The notes under the pieces were generated by a model. It was not told where the DNA came from. It made no database searches and saw only the letters and a list, made by a program, of their open reading frames with translations. Shown here piece by piece: positions 16,867 through 25,415 of a stretch of DNA of 64,000 bases. Source of the stretch: JAKRSE01 sp943369295 (GTDB lineage Bacteria; Armatimonadota; Fimbriimonadia; Fimbriimonadales; Fimbriimonadaceae); contig CALRMU020000001.1 in assembly GCA_943369295.1 (NCBI GenBank), positions 558,001 to 622,000 of the forward strand. Reading direction: 5' to 3'. Numbering within the stretch: position 1 is the stretch's first letter; each line of letters opens with the position of its first letter. The translations under genes were made by a program, and so were the position numbers.

Positions 16867-17472
16867 TTAAATCTCGTCGCCTTCGGGTCTGGGCGCAATC
16901 TGCACCACACGGCATTTTTCACAAAGTGGGTGGCTGGCTAAGATGTCTGCTATAAGGCCATTCATCTCTTCGAAGGAATCGCCGTAGAGGTAGATGCCTG
17001 TCTCTGTCGGGCCGTTCCAACTGCCGCCTAGCTTGACTTTCCCGACTAGAGCCATTCCAATCTGCTGCGCCAACAGATTCGAATCATTGTTTTCGTAGAC
17101 TTCCTTTGACAGGTCGGTCCCATTCAAATAGAGGGCTAACCCTTCTAGCTTTCCAAAGGCTCTTATTTGGTCATCCCATCGGAGCTTCGATCCTTTTGGA
17201 GCCCCGAGGGTCTCCAATTTGTCAGCGATCCTATCAAGGATTTCTGAGGTGACTTCATAGAGTTCCAATTCAAGGTCACAGAAGTCAGGCTCATAGGCCA
17301 TAGTCAATCCGCAGCCTCCGTCTTCTGTGAATCCAAGATTGTTTTTCTTCAGCCACTCGTTCATAGGGTCTCCGAAAAAATCTCCCCTCTGGATGGGCAT
17401 GAGCTTGGCATTAATGGAGGCGGTTACGTTGATCGTTGTTCTCTTCGGCTTCTTTTTGAATAGTCCGAACAT
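16867..17472 (-). CDS. Hypothetical protein
   Basis: A 201-residue cytoplasmic protein, MFGLFKKKPKRTTINVTASI, with no signal peptide and no membrane helix. The C terminus carries CEKCRVVQIAPRPEGDEI. I do not recognise the family. The base composition is somewhat more AT-rich than that of the flanking genes, and it stands alone between convergent GH130 and co-directional MDR genes. TACAAT lies 6 bases before the ATG, so the message may be leaderless. Acidic, compact, single-domain size would fit an immunity-type protein, but nothing here proves this. Confidence 0.6.
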   Translation of the reverse strand: MFGLFKKKPKRTTINVTASINAKLMPIQRGDFFGDPMNEWLKKNNLGFTEDGGCGLTMAYEPDFCDLELELYEVTSEILDRIADKLETLGAPKGSKLRWDDQIRAFGKLEGLALYLNGTDLSKEVYENNDSNLLAQQIGMALVGKVKLGGSWNGPTETGIYLYGDSFEEMNGLIADILASHPLCEKCRVVQIAPRPEGDEI

Positions 17473-17478
17473 CTGAGT

Positions 17479-17484
17479 ATTGTA
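17479..17484 (-). promoter_or_regulatory. Putative -10 box of the 201-residue hypothetical gene
   Basis: TACAAT on the minus strand, 6 bases before the ATG at 17472; no Shine-Dalgarno is seen. Confidence 0.4.
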
Positions 17485-17532
17485 TTCAATAGAAACAGAT
17501 TCTTCCTACCTCGTTCCTCATTCTTTGATGGC

Positions 17533-18510
17533 TCACCACTCAAACACAGGAGCCATCAAGCTGGAGTCTCTAGCCCAAACCCGAGCGTAGACAGCCGGAG
17601 CCTCGTCCACTTTAAACACCGAAGCCAAGCCTGCCAAATCCAGCGCACCAGACCCGATAAGGCTCATCACCTTCTGCTTGTCCACCAATGTGCAGTCTCG
17701 GGGGAACATCATAATCAGCTGCTTTCTAAAGGCGTCGTCGTAGAGCCCCGTGAACTTATCCGGATAGCTGCCCTGCACGATAAGGCGAGTTGGCTTTTTG
17801 GGAAGGTCGTTCCAGGCCAAATCTTTAGCCAGCTTGATCGTCTGTTCCAGCACAGGGGCGGCACCGGTGGCATCCACAAGCACATCGGGGCCATCGTCAA
17901 ACAGTCCGGCTGCGTCGGCAAGGGTTGGCACGCAGACAGCTTTGATTCCAGCGCGCTCTAGAGCGGCGGTGCGTGGCTCGGCCAGATCGACCCCTATCAC
18001 GCGGCAGCCGATGGAGGCATAAAGCCGAGCGGCCATGTGGCCAATGACTCCCAGCCCGACAACCATGACCGACTCACCCGGTTGAGCGGCAGAAAGGTCC
18101 ACGCCGCGCCAGGCAATCGCAGCCAAACGAGAAAGAACCCCCTGCTCGAAAGGAACTGAATCGGGCATCTCCACCAAAAGGCCAGCGCTGAGGGTGACCA
18201 TGGAGCAGTGCGCCCCCCACATGGGGCGGATCGAGGTCTGCTGGTGATCGCCAAGAACTCGCTTGCCCAGCCAGCTTTCGGCTCCCTCACCCGCTCGGAT
18301 CACGACTCCGGCTTGGGCGTAGCCGGGGACGACAGGGAACTGCTGATTGGGTTCTTGAACCCCGCCGAACACGCGCATCTCGGTGCCGGCTGAAACCGCC
18401 GTGACTTTGGTTTCGATCAGCACCTGGCCCGGTCCGGGCTCTGGAATTTGAACCTGCTGCAATTCGCACTGGGCGATTCCTGTAAAGACTATGGCCTTGG
18501 CTTCGATCAT
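17533..18510 (-). CDS. Medium-chain (MDR) alcohol dehydrogenase-like oxidoreductase
   Basis: A 325-residue two-domain oxidoreductase. A GroES-like N domain (PEPGPGQVLIETKVTAVSAG, then VVPGYAQAGVVIRAG) is followed by a Rossmann domain with VMVVGLGVIGHMAARLYASI and VIGVDLAEPR. The pattern is nearest to BchC-like and bi-domain MDR enzymes. The zinc-ligand GHE motif of classical alcohol dehydrogenases is absent (GYAQ instead), so it is probably zinc-independent. Start MIEAKAIVF at 18510 fits the family better than the longer frame. TAATAC on the minus strand lies 11-13 bases upstream. Substrate unknown. Confidence 0.8.
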   Translation of the reverse strand: MIEAKAIVFTGIAQCELQQVQIPEPGPGQVLIETKVTAVSAGTEMRVFGGVQEPNQQFPVVPGYAQAGVVIRAGEGAESWLGKRVLGDHQQTSIRPMWGAHCSMVTLSAGLLVEMPDSVPFEQGVLSRLAAIAWRGVDLSAAQPGESVMVVGLGVIGHMAARLYASIGCRVIGVDLAEPRTAALERAGIKAVCVPTLADAAGLFDDGPDVLVDATGAAPVLEQTIKLAKDLAWNDLPKKPTRLIVQGSYPDKFTGLYDDAFRKQLIMMFPRDCTLVDKQKVMSLIGSGALDLAGLASVFKVDEAPAVYARVWARDSSLMAPVFEW

Positions 18511-18591
18511 CGGTGACCCTGGTATTAGGTTACTTGATCGGAGTGGTGAAAACACTGCCTTGATGTCGCACTGCCACTGGATTCTCACGAA

Positions 18592-19683
18592 CTAACCCGA
18601 GAGCTGTCGGGCGCCTCTGAATAGTGCAACATTGTGCGACGGTTGAGGATCTTGAAGACTTAAACGTACTCGAATCTGGCCACCGCTACGCGCAGCTAGG
18701 AAACGACTGTGCGCTACCTCATTCATTATACCGTCCACAATTCTGTCGCGGGACTTTCCTTTGGAGGGTTGACCCGTTGTAATGTATGCATGCTCTGTGT
18801 GCTTTAGAAGCTTAGCGACGTCACGCTTTGTTGGCAGAGGGGATGAGCCTCGGTTGTAAGGTGCCACCATCGCAATAGGTGTAGGAGTCAACAACTCCTC
18901 CCAGACAGATGGATGATAGGCATTTTTAGATCCATGATGAGGGACTTTGAAAACAGAAGATTTTGCCGTGTATGGATAAGCATTAATAGCAGCCACCCAA
19001 CCTCTCGAAGGAACATTCATGCATTCTAGATCACCGCCTAACAATATAACCGTAGACCCAATATTTATTGCGATAACTACGGACGCATCATTTGGGTGGA
19101 CCTTCATATAACGTTTCACCATTTTCCCCGATTTGGGAAGAATTTTTTGAAGTGCAACTTTGGTGGCAATTACTGAGGCCGCGCTTGGGCTGAGTGCAAA
19201 AACTTGAACCTGTGAGTGGCTTACTCCGTACAGGAGAACTGATTCAGATACGAGTTTATGCGGAGCAACTGGCCCTTTTGATTTAGCTTTAAGGACCTCT
19301 AACAGCTTGGCAAATTCTCCAATATTCGATATTGAATCGATAATTCTTTGCTGATAATGTGCTGCTACTAAGTTTGCCACCTGTTCACTGGTGAGAATCG
19401 GCGAGAAACAAATACTAGCATTGGCGCATTTGTCAGCAATTTCAGATATTCCTTTAGTGTGGTCATCGTGCCAATGTGTAACTACTATGAGCTTAACTTG
19501 GTTGACATAGTCCACGCCTAACCTTTCGAAATACTCGATTGCGATTGGCTTTCCAGACTCTCCCAGATGAGAGTCTACGATCATCCATTCACCATTTTGA
19601 AGGTGAACTACTGCGCACTCACCAAAGCCTGGACCGAAGAGTGAAACTTCTAAGCAATCATTCGCTGGGATATCTTCACTCAT
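18592..19683 (-). CDS. ComEC-like metallo-beta-lactamase fold hydrolase (third gene of coupled module)
   Basis: A 363-residue soluble MBL-fold protein starting MSEDIPAND; a TTG at 19692 is an alternative. Metal-binding residues are complete: THWHDDH at 69-75, ILLGGDLE, FKVPHHGSKNAY and a late LAPYNRG-like segment (MVAPYNRGSSPLPTK). The arrangement resembles the C-terminal MBL domain of ComEC/Rec2, but without membrane segments. The ATG overlaps the end of the upstream gene by 8 bases, so it is coupled. Sequence and codon use are AT-richer than in leuC. Hydrolysis of a phosphodiester or nucleic-acid substrate is inferred from the fold only. Confidence 0.8.
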   Translation of the reverse strand: MSEDIPANDCLEVSLFGPGFGECAVVHLQNGEWMIVDSHLGESGKPIAIEYFERLGVDYVNQVKLIVVTHWHDDHTKGISEIADKCANASICFSPILTSEQVANLVAAHYQQRIIDSISNIGEFAKLLEVLKAKSKGPVAPHKLVSESVLLYGVSHSQVQVFALSPSAASVIATKVALQKILPKSGKMVKRYMKVHPNDASVVIAINIGSTVILLGGDLECMNVPSRGWVAAINAYPYTAKSSVFKVPHHGSKNAYHPSVWEELLTPTPIAMVAPYNRGSSPLPTKRDVAKLLKHTEHAYITTGQPSKGKSRDRIVDGIMNEVAHSRFLAARSGGQIRVRLSLQDPQPSHNVALFRGARQLSG

Positions 19684-20329
19684 TGAATACAAGCCCAGAA
19701 GAGACAGTCGCAGCTTGATCTTTCATCCAAATAATGTTCTGTGCTGTCCATCTCGGCATTCGCCTTAACCAAAGATGTGAGAACTTTCGAACTGTGCCTT
19801 TTGCAGACTGTTCCGTTCCTAACGTCCAGTAGAAAGTATTCCCGGGTTCCAGCAGCGCATGGTCACTAGGGCTGAACTTTTCGGTACGAATTTCTACAAT
19901 CTCAAGGATAGTCTCTGGCGAATTAATGTCTGACAAGGTAGCACGAACTACACCATTTGAGACATGTTCGATTGCCCCAATCCACTCAGCCAAAACTGTT
20001 GCCTGCTGCGTAAGCCTTTGCTCGGGGCCGTAGTGGTTAGTCCCTGTCCTGACTTGTGTTTGAGAATCCTCAGCCATCTCCACTACATCTTTCGTGGCCT
20101 CTGCAGAATGACCCAGTAGTTCTATCGTGCTGAGTGTTACTTGAGTTTCACCCCGGGGAGTCAACTCCTCGACACGACTAGTATCGGATTCGGCTTGTGA
20201 ATTTCGAACTTTTCCTTTTGCACCAAAGCGATGATTCATTGTTAGCACCGCTTTTGAACTCGAAAACTGTTCAGCTCCCAACTTAGGCGTTCGAGTTGAA
20301 GGCTCCCTCTCTATTGTGGTTCTATTCAT
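19676..20329 (-). CDS. Uncharacterised protein with C-terminal PG-x-FYW-x-LG domain (second gene of module)
   Basis: A 217-residue protein from MNRTTIEREP. The start ATG overlaps the TGA of the upstream gene as ATGA. The first 105 residues look disordered and Ser/Thr/Glu-rich. The last 105 form a compact domain: AEWIGAIEHVSNGVVRATLSD, LLEPGNTFYWTLGTEQS, FSHLWLRRMPRWTAQNI. From memory, similar small domains with an FYW-IG core and an RR-P-W tail occur in uncharacterised proteins of many bacteria; no function is known to me. The tight coupling to the MBL gene argues for a shared task. Confidence 0.65.
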   Translation of the reverse strand: MNRTTIEREPSTRTPKLGAEQFSSSKAVLTMNHRFGAKGKVRNSQAESDTSRVEELTPRGETQVTLSTIELLGHSAEATKDVVEMAEDSQTQVRTGTNHYGPEQRLTQQATVLAEWIGAIEHVSNGVVRATLSDINSPETILEIVEIRTEKFSPSDHALLEPGNTFYWTLGTEQSAKGTVRKFSHLWLRRMPRWTAQNIIWMKDQAATVSSGLVFNE

Positions 20330-21006
20330 GCCTTTAAAGCTCCTGTGATAACAGAGTGTACAACTTTCTTGTGATAGGCTTGACAAGCCGGCCATTCCCC
20401 ACGCAAGATTGCGACTAGTTTGTCAGCCAATTCCACGCTCACCATCGGACTGCTGTTGTCCGCGAGTTGGTAATGCTGATTTACTCTAATTGACAGCCCT
20501 GGGTCAAATCTTGGAGATGGTTCTACTCGAATGTTAGTCTCATTGGAAGATGTCGCCTCACATTTTCCCACGATGTTTAACTCCTTCATTCCAGGACTGT
20601 CCAAAATCTGACTCCATATCTGCTTTGGTGCCAGTTCATTTCCAACTTTGTGCCAATCATTTTTGTTCGGGGCTCTGTGGTGAGTCTCTATGTTTAAACC
20701 AACTGCACTAAGTAGGGTTAATGGCATAATCCCGATCAGCCCGATGGCTAGATCGAACAACGGGCTATACATCCTGGGATCGATTGTCAGGAAAACCAGA
20801 CGGTTCTCGATGCATTCAACGGTGATGTTGCTCACACTAAAGTTCGCGATTTCCGGGGTTACATATCTCACCGACATTTCTGTACGTTCGGCTCTGATAA
20901 GGCCAGATTTTACAAAGACCTCGGGGTGCATCATCGAAGGATTAAATGACCCTACAAAGACTACTGAAACCGCACTCTCTTCAAGGATGAATCCTGGCAC
21001 TTCCAT
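20326..21006 (-). CDS. Uncharacterised protein (first gene of coupled MBL module)
   Basis: A 226-residue protein from MEVPGFILEES. A longer frame to 21087 exists but its extra residues look non-coding. Visible: a beta-rich N half, a hydrophobic stretch LFDLAIGLIGIMPLTLLSAVG (about 90-110), then WHKVGNELAPKQIW and RVEPSPRFDPGLSIRVNQHY. The W-x-x-x-G-x-x-L-A-P-K and RVEPS-x-NxHY pattern resembles a conserved but uncharacterised family I have seen as standalone genes; I cannot name it. It begins a three-gene leftward unit with 4- and 8-base overlaps. A TACGCT -10-like box is about 26 bases upstream. Confidence 0.65.
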   Translation of the reverse strand: MEVPGFILEESAVSVVFVGSFNPSMMHPEVFVKSGLIRAERTEMSVRYVTPEIANFSVSNITVECIENRLVFLTIDPRMYSPLFDLAIGLIGIMPLTLLSAVGLNIETHHRAPNKNDWHKVGNELAPKQIWSQILDSPGMKELNIVGKCEATSSNETNIRVEPSPRFDPGLSIRVNQHYQLADNSSPMVSVELADKLVAILRGEWPACQAYHKKVVHSVITGALKA

Positions 21007-21349
21007 GAGTTTCACGAGATGACTGGAACAAAAGCGTAAGTTGGACCTGCTAAACTTGTATTTACACAGACCGAGAAACGATAGCAAGTTGCCTCTTTTT
21101 CAGAGCAACAAGAAAAAATTGTTTGAAGGCTTTCTGAGAAACTGCCAGGCTTGCCATCGCAAATGGTCCCGAGTGACCCGCCGTCATTTTGCTCTTCCAG
21201 CTTACAGACTAGAATCATGGCACAAATTTCCCTGGAGTTTGCAGGCGATTTCGCTGTAAATGTTGCTTGTCTTTTGGTACGCGCTTCCAAGCCCATTCGG
21301 TTGCGTCGATATACCCCACCGCCCCAAGAGCGTAGAATAGAGGGCAGTA
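21007..21349. other. Divergent intergenic region, module/leuC
   Basis: 343 bases without a supported gene. Its composition is AT-rich on the module side and GC-rich near leuC. It should hold both divergent promoters; only the leuC -10 box is clear. No inverted repeat, leader peptide or leucine attenuator was seen upstream of leuC. Confidence 0.5.
21333..21338 (+). promoter_or_regulatory. Putative -10 box of leuC
   Basis: TAGAAT preceded by CG, 11 bases before the ATG at 21350. The expected start site leaves a leader of about 4-5 bases. Confidence 0.45.
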
Positions 21350-22738
21350 ATGGCCAAAACGCTTTTTGACAAGGTGTGGGAAAACCACCTCGTCGGAACC
21401 CTGCCCGAAGGAGGTCAGCTTCTTTACATCGACCGCCACCTGGTTCACGAAGTCACTTCGCCCCAGGCGTTTGACGGCCTAAGAGAAAGAGGCCGCAAGG
21501 TGCGAAGGCCCGACCTGACCTTCGCCACGGTGGACCACAACGTGCCGACCGATGGCCGCCCGATTGACAACAATGCCCTGAGTGGCAAGCAGATTGCCGC
21601 CCTCACTCGCAACTGCGAAGAGTTCGGGATTCCCCTTTTTGGCTTTACCGACCACCGACAGGGAATTGTCCACGTTATTGGCCCACAACTTGGCCTGACT
21701 CTGCCCGGCCTCACCATCGTCTGCGGAGACAGCCACACCTCCACCCACGGAGCCTTTGGCGCTCTGGCCTTCGGAATCGGAACGACAGAGGTCGAGCACG
21801 TTTTGGCGACCCAGACTCTACGCGCGCCCAGCAAACCCAAGAGCCTTTCTATTGAATGCCGAGGCCGGCTTGGCCACGGAGTCACGGCAAAAGATATCAT
21901 CCTTGCCATCATCCGCAAGCTGGGTGCCGATGGCGGCACAGGCTATGTGGTTGAGTACCGAGGCGAAGCAATTCGTGGCCTGGATATGGCCGGCCGCATG
22001 ACGGTCTGCAACATGTCGGTAGAAATGGGAGCCAGGGCCGGAATGGTCGCCCCCGACCAAACGACTTTGGATTACATCACGGCCGAAGATCGTCCCTATG
22101 CCCCCAAGGGAGCCGACTTTGAAAGACTTGTCGCCCACGCCCTTAGCCTGCCGACCGAAGAAGGCGCAGTTTTTGATCGAAGCGAAATTCTGGAAGCCCA
22201 CGAGCTTGTCCCTCAGGTCACCTGGGGAACAACTCCAGCCATGACGGTTGATGTCAACGGAGTGATTCCGGAAGCCAAAGATGCCAAAGACGAAAGGGCA
22301 ATGGCTTACATGGGCCTCAAGCCAGGCACGGCGGTAGCCGATATCGCTGTCAACACCGTCTTTATCGGCAGCTGCACCAACTCAAGAATCGAAGACCTTC
22401 GACTTGCGGCTTCTGTGGTTAAGGGACACAAGGCAGCCTCGGGGGTCAGGGCCATGGTGGTTCCTGGTTCGGCTGCGGTTCGGGTTCAGGCAGAAAGCGA
22501 AGGTTTAGATGTGATCTTTAAGGATGCCGGTTTCGAGTGGCACAGGTCTGGCTGCAGCATGTGTCTGGGCATGAACGGAGACCTGCTCATGCCGGGCCAA
22601 CGGTCGGCCAGCACCAGCAACCGCCCCTATGAAAACAGGCAGGGACGCGGAAGCCGCACTCATTTGGTCAGTCCTCTAACGGCGGCAGCGACGGCCCTGA
22701 CAGGCAAGCTGACTGATCCTCGGTCCTTTATCTCGTGA
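21350..22738 (+). CDS. leuC: 3-isopropylmalate dehydratase large subunit
   Basis: A 462-residue aconitase-family protein that isomerises 2-isopropylmalate in leucine synthesis. N terminus MAKTLFDKVWENHLV and motifs YIDRHLVHEVTSPQAF, VCGDSHTSTHGAFGALAFGIG and GSCTNSRIEDL, with the late GCSMCLGMN. The three cysteines of the 4Fe-4S cluster are therefore present (SCTN, and the C-x-x-C pair). Length is that of a bacterial LeuC. Its partner LeuD is not next to it; instead a sulfite-exporter-type permease overlaps its stop by 4 bases. Confidence 0.95.
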   Translation: MAKTLFDKVWENHLVGTLPEGGQLLYIDRHLVHEVTSPQAFDGLRERGRKVRRPDLTFATVDHNVPTDGRPIDNNALSGKQIAALTRNCEEFGIPLFGFTDHRQGIVHVIGPQLGLTLPGLTIVCGDSHTSTHGAFGALAFGIGTTEVEHVLATQTLRAPSKPKSLSIECRGRLGHGVTAKDIILAIIRKLGADGGTGYVVEYRGEAIRGLDMAGRMTVCNMSVEMGARAGMVAPDQTTLDYITAEDRPYAPKGADFERLVAHALSLPTEEGAVFDRSEILEAHELVPQVTWGTTPAMTVDVNGVIPEAKDAKDERAMAYMGLKPGTAVADIAVNTVFIGSCTNSRIEDLRLAASVVKGHKAASGVRAMVVPGSAAVRVQAESEGLDVIFKDAGFEWHRSGCSMCLGMNGDLLMPGQRSASTSNRPYENRQGRGSRTHLVSPLTAAATALTGKLTDPRSFIS

Positions 22739-23517
22739 TTTCTGGGGTCGCCTTTGCCTTTCCGAGTTTCGATACTCCGTTAGGCTGGCTGCTGCTTTTT
22801 GTTGCTGGCTTCTTGGCCTGCAGCATTAACGCTGTCGCGGGGGGAGGGTCGCTCATCTCCTTCCCTCTGCTCATCGCCACCGGGCTGCCCAGCCTGCCCG
22901 CCAATGCCACAAATTCTGTAGCTCTTTGGCCAGGGTCGCTTTCCAGCGCTTTTGCCTTTAAGTCGTATTGGGAAGACATAAAGAAAGAGCTCGCCCTCAT
23001 GATCCCAGGGACGATCATCGGAGCGATTTTAGGGGCTTGGCTGCTCACCGCGACTCCTCAGGCCGCATTCGATATTGCCGTTCCGATCCTTATTGGCTTG
23101 GCGACTTTGATGCTGGCGTTCCAGGCGCAGATCAAAAAGATGGGTTCGGGCAAAAAGCTTCCTGCCTGGGGGGCAGCCACACTGCAGTTTTTGGTTGCCC
23201 TATATGGCGGTTATTTCGGGGCCGGCATGGGAATCCTGATGCTCGGGGTTCTGGGCGTCCATGCCGAGGGCGATATTCACCGCCACAACGCTATCAAAAA
23301 TCTCTTGGCTGTGATCATCAATATCGTTGCCTCGACGATCCTGCTGGTTCAAGGCTTGGTGAACCCAATCGCGGCTGGCTGCGTGATGGCAGGAGGGATT
23401 CTGGGCGGGTTTCTTTCCGGCTGGATGAGTCAGAAAGTGAAGGCCGATGCACTCCGTTTGGCGATTGTCGTCTATGGGGTGATCATGACGATTGTCTTTG
23501 CAGTCCGGGCTTTCTAG
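22735..23517 (+). CDS. TauE/SafE (TSUP) family membrane permease
   Basis: A 260-residue polytopic protein with about seven or eight hydrophobic helices. The TSUP signature is GFLACSINAVAGGGSLISFPLL near the N terminus, repeated as GGYFGAGMGILMLGVL in the second half. These permeases export sulfite, sulfoacetate or other small organic anions. The GTG start lies in the GTGA overlap with the leuC stop. A link between leucine synthesis and this transporter is not obvious; simple co-transcription is enough to explain the pairing. Confidence 0.88.
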   Translation: MISGVAFAFPSFDTPLGWLLLFVAGFLACSINAVAGGGSLISFPLLIATGLPSLPANATNSVALWPGSLSSAFAFKSYWEDIKKELALMIPGTIIGAILGAWLLTATPQAAFDIAVPILIGLATLMLAFQAQIKKMGSGKKLPAWGAATLQFLVALYGGYFGAGMGILMLGVLGVHAEGDIHRHNAIKNLLAVIINIVASTILLVQGLVNPIAAGCVMAGGILGGFLSGWMSQKVKADALRLAIVVYGVIMTIVFAVRAF

Positions 23518-23568
23518 AGAAGACGGGAGACAGAATGCTGAAGGCTGAAGAGCGATCTATAGGCTAGA

Positions 23569-23672
23569 CACGGCTCACGGAGCCGTGGCACACACTCTCC
23601 CATAGGACGGAAAACAGAAGCAAGTCTGCAGATTGGATTCCGGGTGCCTCTGGACCTCGTCCAGTGCGAAAG
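23569..23672. repeat. Pair of triloop palindromes
   Basis: 23569-23587 is a perfect 8-bp hairpin, CACGGCTC, loop ACG, GAGCCGTG, followed by GCAC. 23649-23666 is CTCTGGAC, loop CTC, GTCCAGTG, with one mismatch, preceded by GGGTGC. The order and spacing recall the pairs at 2265-2336 and 45420-45489. Confidence 0.65.
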
Positions 23673-23740
23673 GCTCTTCATCTAGCCGATGTTGAGGGTA
23701 GAAATTGTATGTTAAGGCCATCCTGCGGCCTCAAACTTAC

Positions 23741-24697
23741 TTAGTACCCCCGCTCCAAATTAACCCGCCAGAGATCATTTTGGCCCAGGGCAAGGTGCTT
23801 CACCAGCTTAACCATGTGCTTCACCCTTTCCCCCTCAACCTGACTTGCCGCCCCGGCACGATGGGGGCTGAGAGCGACATTGGGCAGATCGTGAAAAGGG
23901 AATGTTGATGGCAGGCAGGTTTCATCGCCCTTGGGGTACCGATACCAAACATCAATCCCCGCTGAAGATAGATGACCCGAGATAAGGGCATTGTAAAGAG
24001 CCTCTTCATCCACAATCGGACCCCGCCCGACATTGACCAGCAGCCCGCCAGGAGGCATGAGAGCCAGCTGCTTGGCCCCGATCAGCCCTCTGGTTTCTTG
24101 GGTCAAAGGAGTGCAGACCACAAGCACATGAGCTTGGGGAAGGAGTGAATCCAGTTGTTCAAAGCCATGGGTGAAGGAAGAATCATTGGGCTGGCGAGAC
24201 CTGCGAACTCCCAGAACCTTCATGCCCAGAGCACGACACATTCTGCCGACCCGACTGCCGATTTCTCCCCAGCCAAGAATCAAGGCGGTGCGGCCATGAA
24301 GCAGAACTGGTTCGGGGAGTCCGAACCTCATGCCCCAGTTGCCTTCACGAATCTGTCTATCAGCACGGGGAATCTGGCGCGAAGCTGCCATCAGCAGGGC
24401 GAGAGCCATTTCGGCTGAAGCATCTGCGTTGTGGTGCAGGTTGTGAAGGCTGACTTCGGGGCGGCTGCTCACTGATTCGATCAGTTTCTCTGGAACTCCT
24501 GCCCAAGGAACCACGACGGACCTTAGCTGGGGAAGTGACGAAACAACTTCGGGGGCGGCGGACCCCGTGCACCAAACTTCAGTGCCCTCCACTGGATCAG
24601 AGCCAGATGTGACTTCAGCAATGCCCCGCAGTCTTTTTGAAAGAGCCTCTACTCCGGCAGAGTCGTATCCGTTCGAAATGTGCAGAGTTAGAGGCAT
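23741..24697 (-). CDS. D-isomer-specific 2-hydroxyacid dehydrogenase family protein
   Basis: A 318-residue NAD(P)-dependent dehydrogenase. The Rossmann motif ALILGWGEIGSRVGRMCRALG is followed by VNVGRGPIVDEEALYNAL with the catalytic arginine, and ALSPHRAG with the catalytic histidine. The expected glutamate in the -EP- segment after DVW is replaced by -YRYP-, a feature of a divergent subfamily, so catalysis may differ from that of classical phosphoglycerate or lactate dehydrogenases. Start MPLTLHISNG at 24697 is chosen. TAGGCT lies 5 bases before it on the minus strand. Substrate unknown. Confidence 0.82.
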   Translation of the reverse strand: MPLTLHISNGYDSAGVEALSKRLRGIAEVTSGSDPVEGTEVWCTGSAAPEVVSSLPQLRSVVVPWAGVPEKLIESVSSRPEVSLHNLHHNADASAEMALALLMAASRQIPRADRQIREGNWGMRFGLPEPVLLHGRTALILGWGEIGSRVGRMCRALGMKVLGVRRSRQPNDSSFTHGFEQLDSLLPQAHVLVVCTPLTQETRGLIGAKQLALMPPGGLLVNVGRGPIVDEEALYNALISGHLSSAGIDVWYRYPKGDETCLPSTFPFHDLPNVALSPHRAGAASQVEGERVKHMVKLVKHLALGQNDLWRVNLERGY

Positions 24698-24763
24698 GGT
24701 TGAGCCTACCTTAGAGGAAAATCCCTCAGATCGCCTGTCTTTTTGAAGAGGTCGAAGTGGATA

Positions 24764-25384
24764 ATGCACGTTATGGTTTCCACCATTTTGCTTGCAGCAT
24801 TTCTAGGTCAATCTTCCGCCCCTCTAGAGGCCAAGATTGTCAAGCTCAACTTCGCAGAATCGCTGAGAAAAGAAAGCAAAACGGTTGAGGAAGACTTCAA
24901 CACAACCTTTACCCAAACAGCATCGAAAGGCAAAACCAGCCTTTCGCTCACCCTCAATGGAGACTTTTCGGGCCTGACCAAAGAGAGTGAAGTCACCCTG
25001 AAGGTCGGGTCGTACGAAGTCAAAAGCAGCCTTGGCGACGATTTCAACCTCACCCTTTCTCCTGGCAAAGCCCAGTTGAAGCAGTACATCGATCCTAAAT
25101 CGAATATCAAAACTCAGGCGAGTGTCATCAAGCTCGATTGGACGAAGGACAAGTTGAATCTGAAGTTCGAAGGCGAGGCTCCTTATTCAAAAACTATGCT
25201 CCTCGAAGAACTGATCGAGCAGAAGCAGGGAAGCGTGTCGTCCGACGTTGAGGTCAGTGGAAAGATCGGATCCTCAGTCTACAAAACAACAATGACAGTG
25301 ACGGGCAAAATCGACTTTAAAACTGCATCCGCGCCAGAAATCTCTGGCTCGGTTTGGGTCGGCTCTGTTAAGGCAAAGTTATAG
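24764..25384 (+). CDS. Secreted hypothetical beta-rich protein
   Basis: About 206 residues from MHVMVSTILLAAFLGQSSAPLEA, a Sec-type signal peptide; ATG 24773 is an equally possible start. The mature part is rich in Lys, Ser, Thr and alternating hydrophobic residues (SKGKTSLSLTLNGDFSGLTK, VSGKIGSSVYKTTMTVTG), as expected for beta-strands. No cysteine and no known motif is seen. It lies 31 bases before the GDPD gene in the same direction, possibly one message. Function unknown. Confidence 0.65.
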   Translation: MHVMVSTILLAAFLGQSSAPLEAKIVKLNFAESLRKESKTVEEDFNTTFTQTASKGKTSLSLTLNGDFSGLTKESEVTLKVGSYEVKSSLGDDFNLTLSPGKAQLKQYIDPKSNIKTQASVIKLDWTKDKLNLKFEGEAPYSKTMLLEELIEQKQGSVSSDVEVSGKIGSSVYKTTMTVTGKIDFKTASAPEISGSVWVGSVKAKL

Positions 25385-25415
25385 CCTCCACACTGAGCAT
25401 TAGTTCGGAGAACTC

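Noticed and set aside
18592..21006. An insertion sequence or integrase-borne island
   Set aside because: No transposase, integrase, terminal inverted repeat or target duplication could be seen at the ends of the AT-rich stretch.
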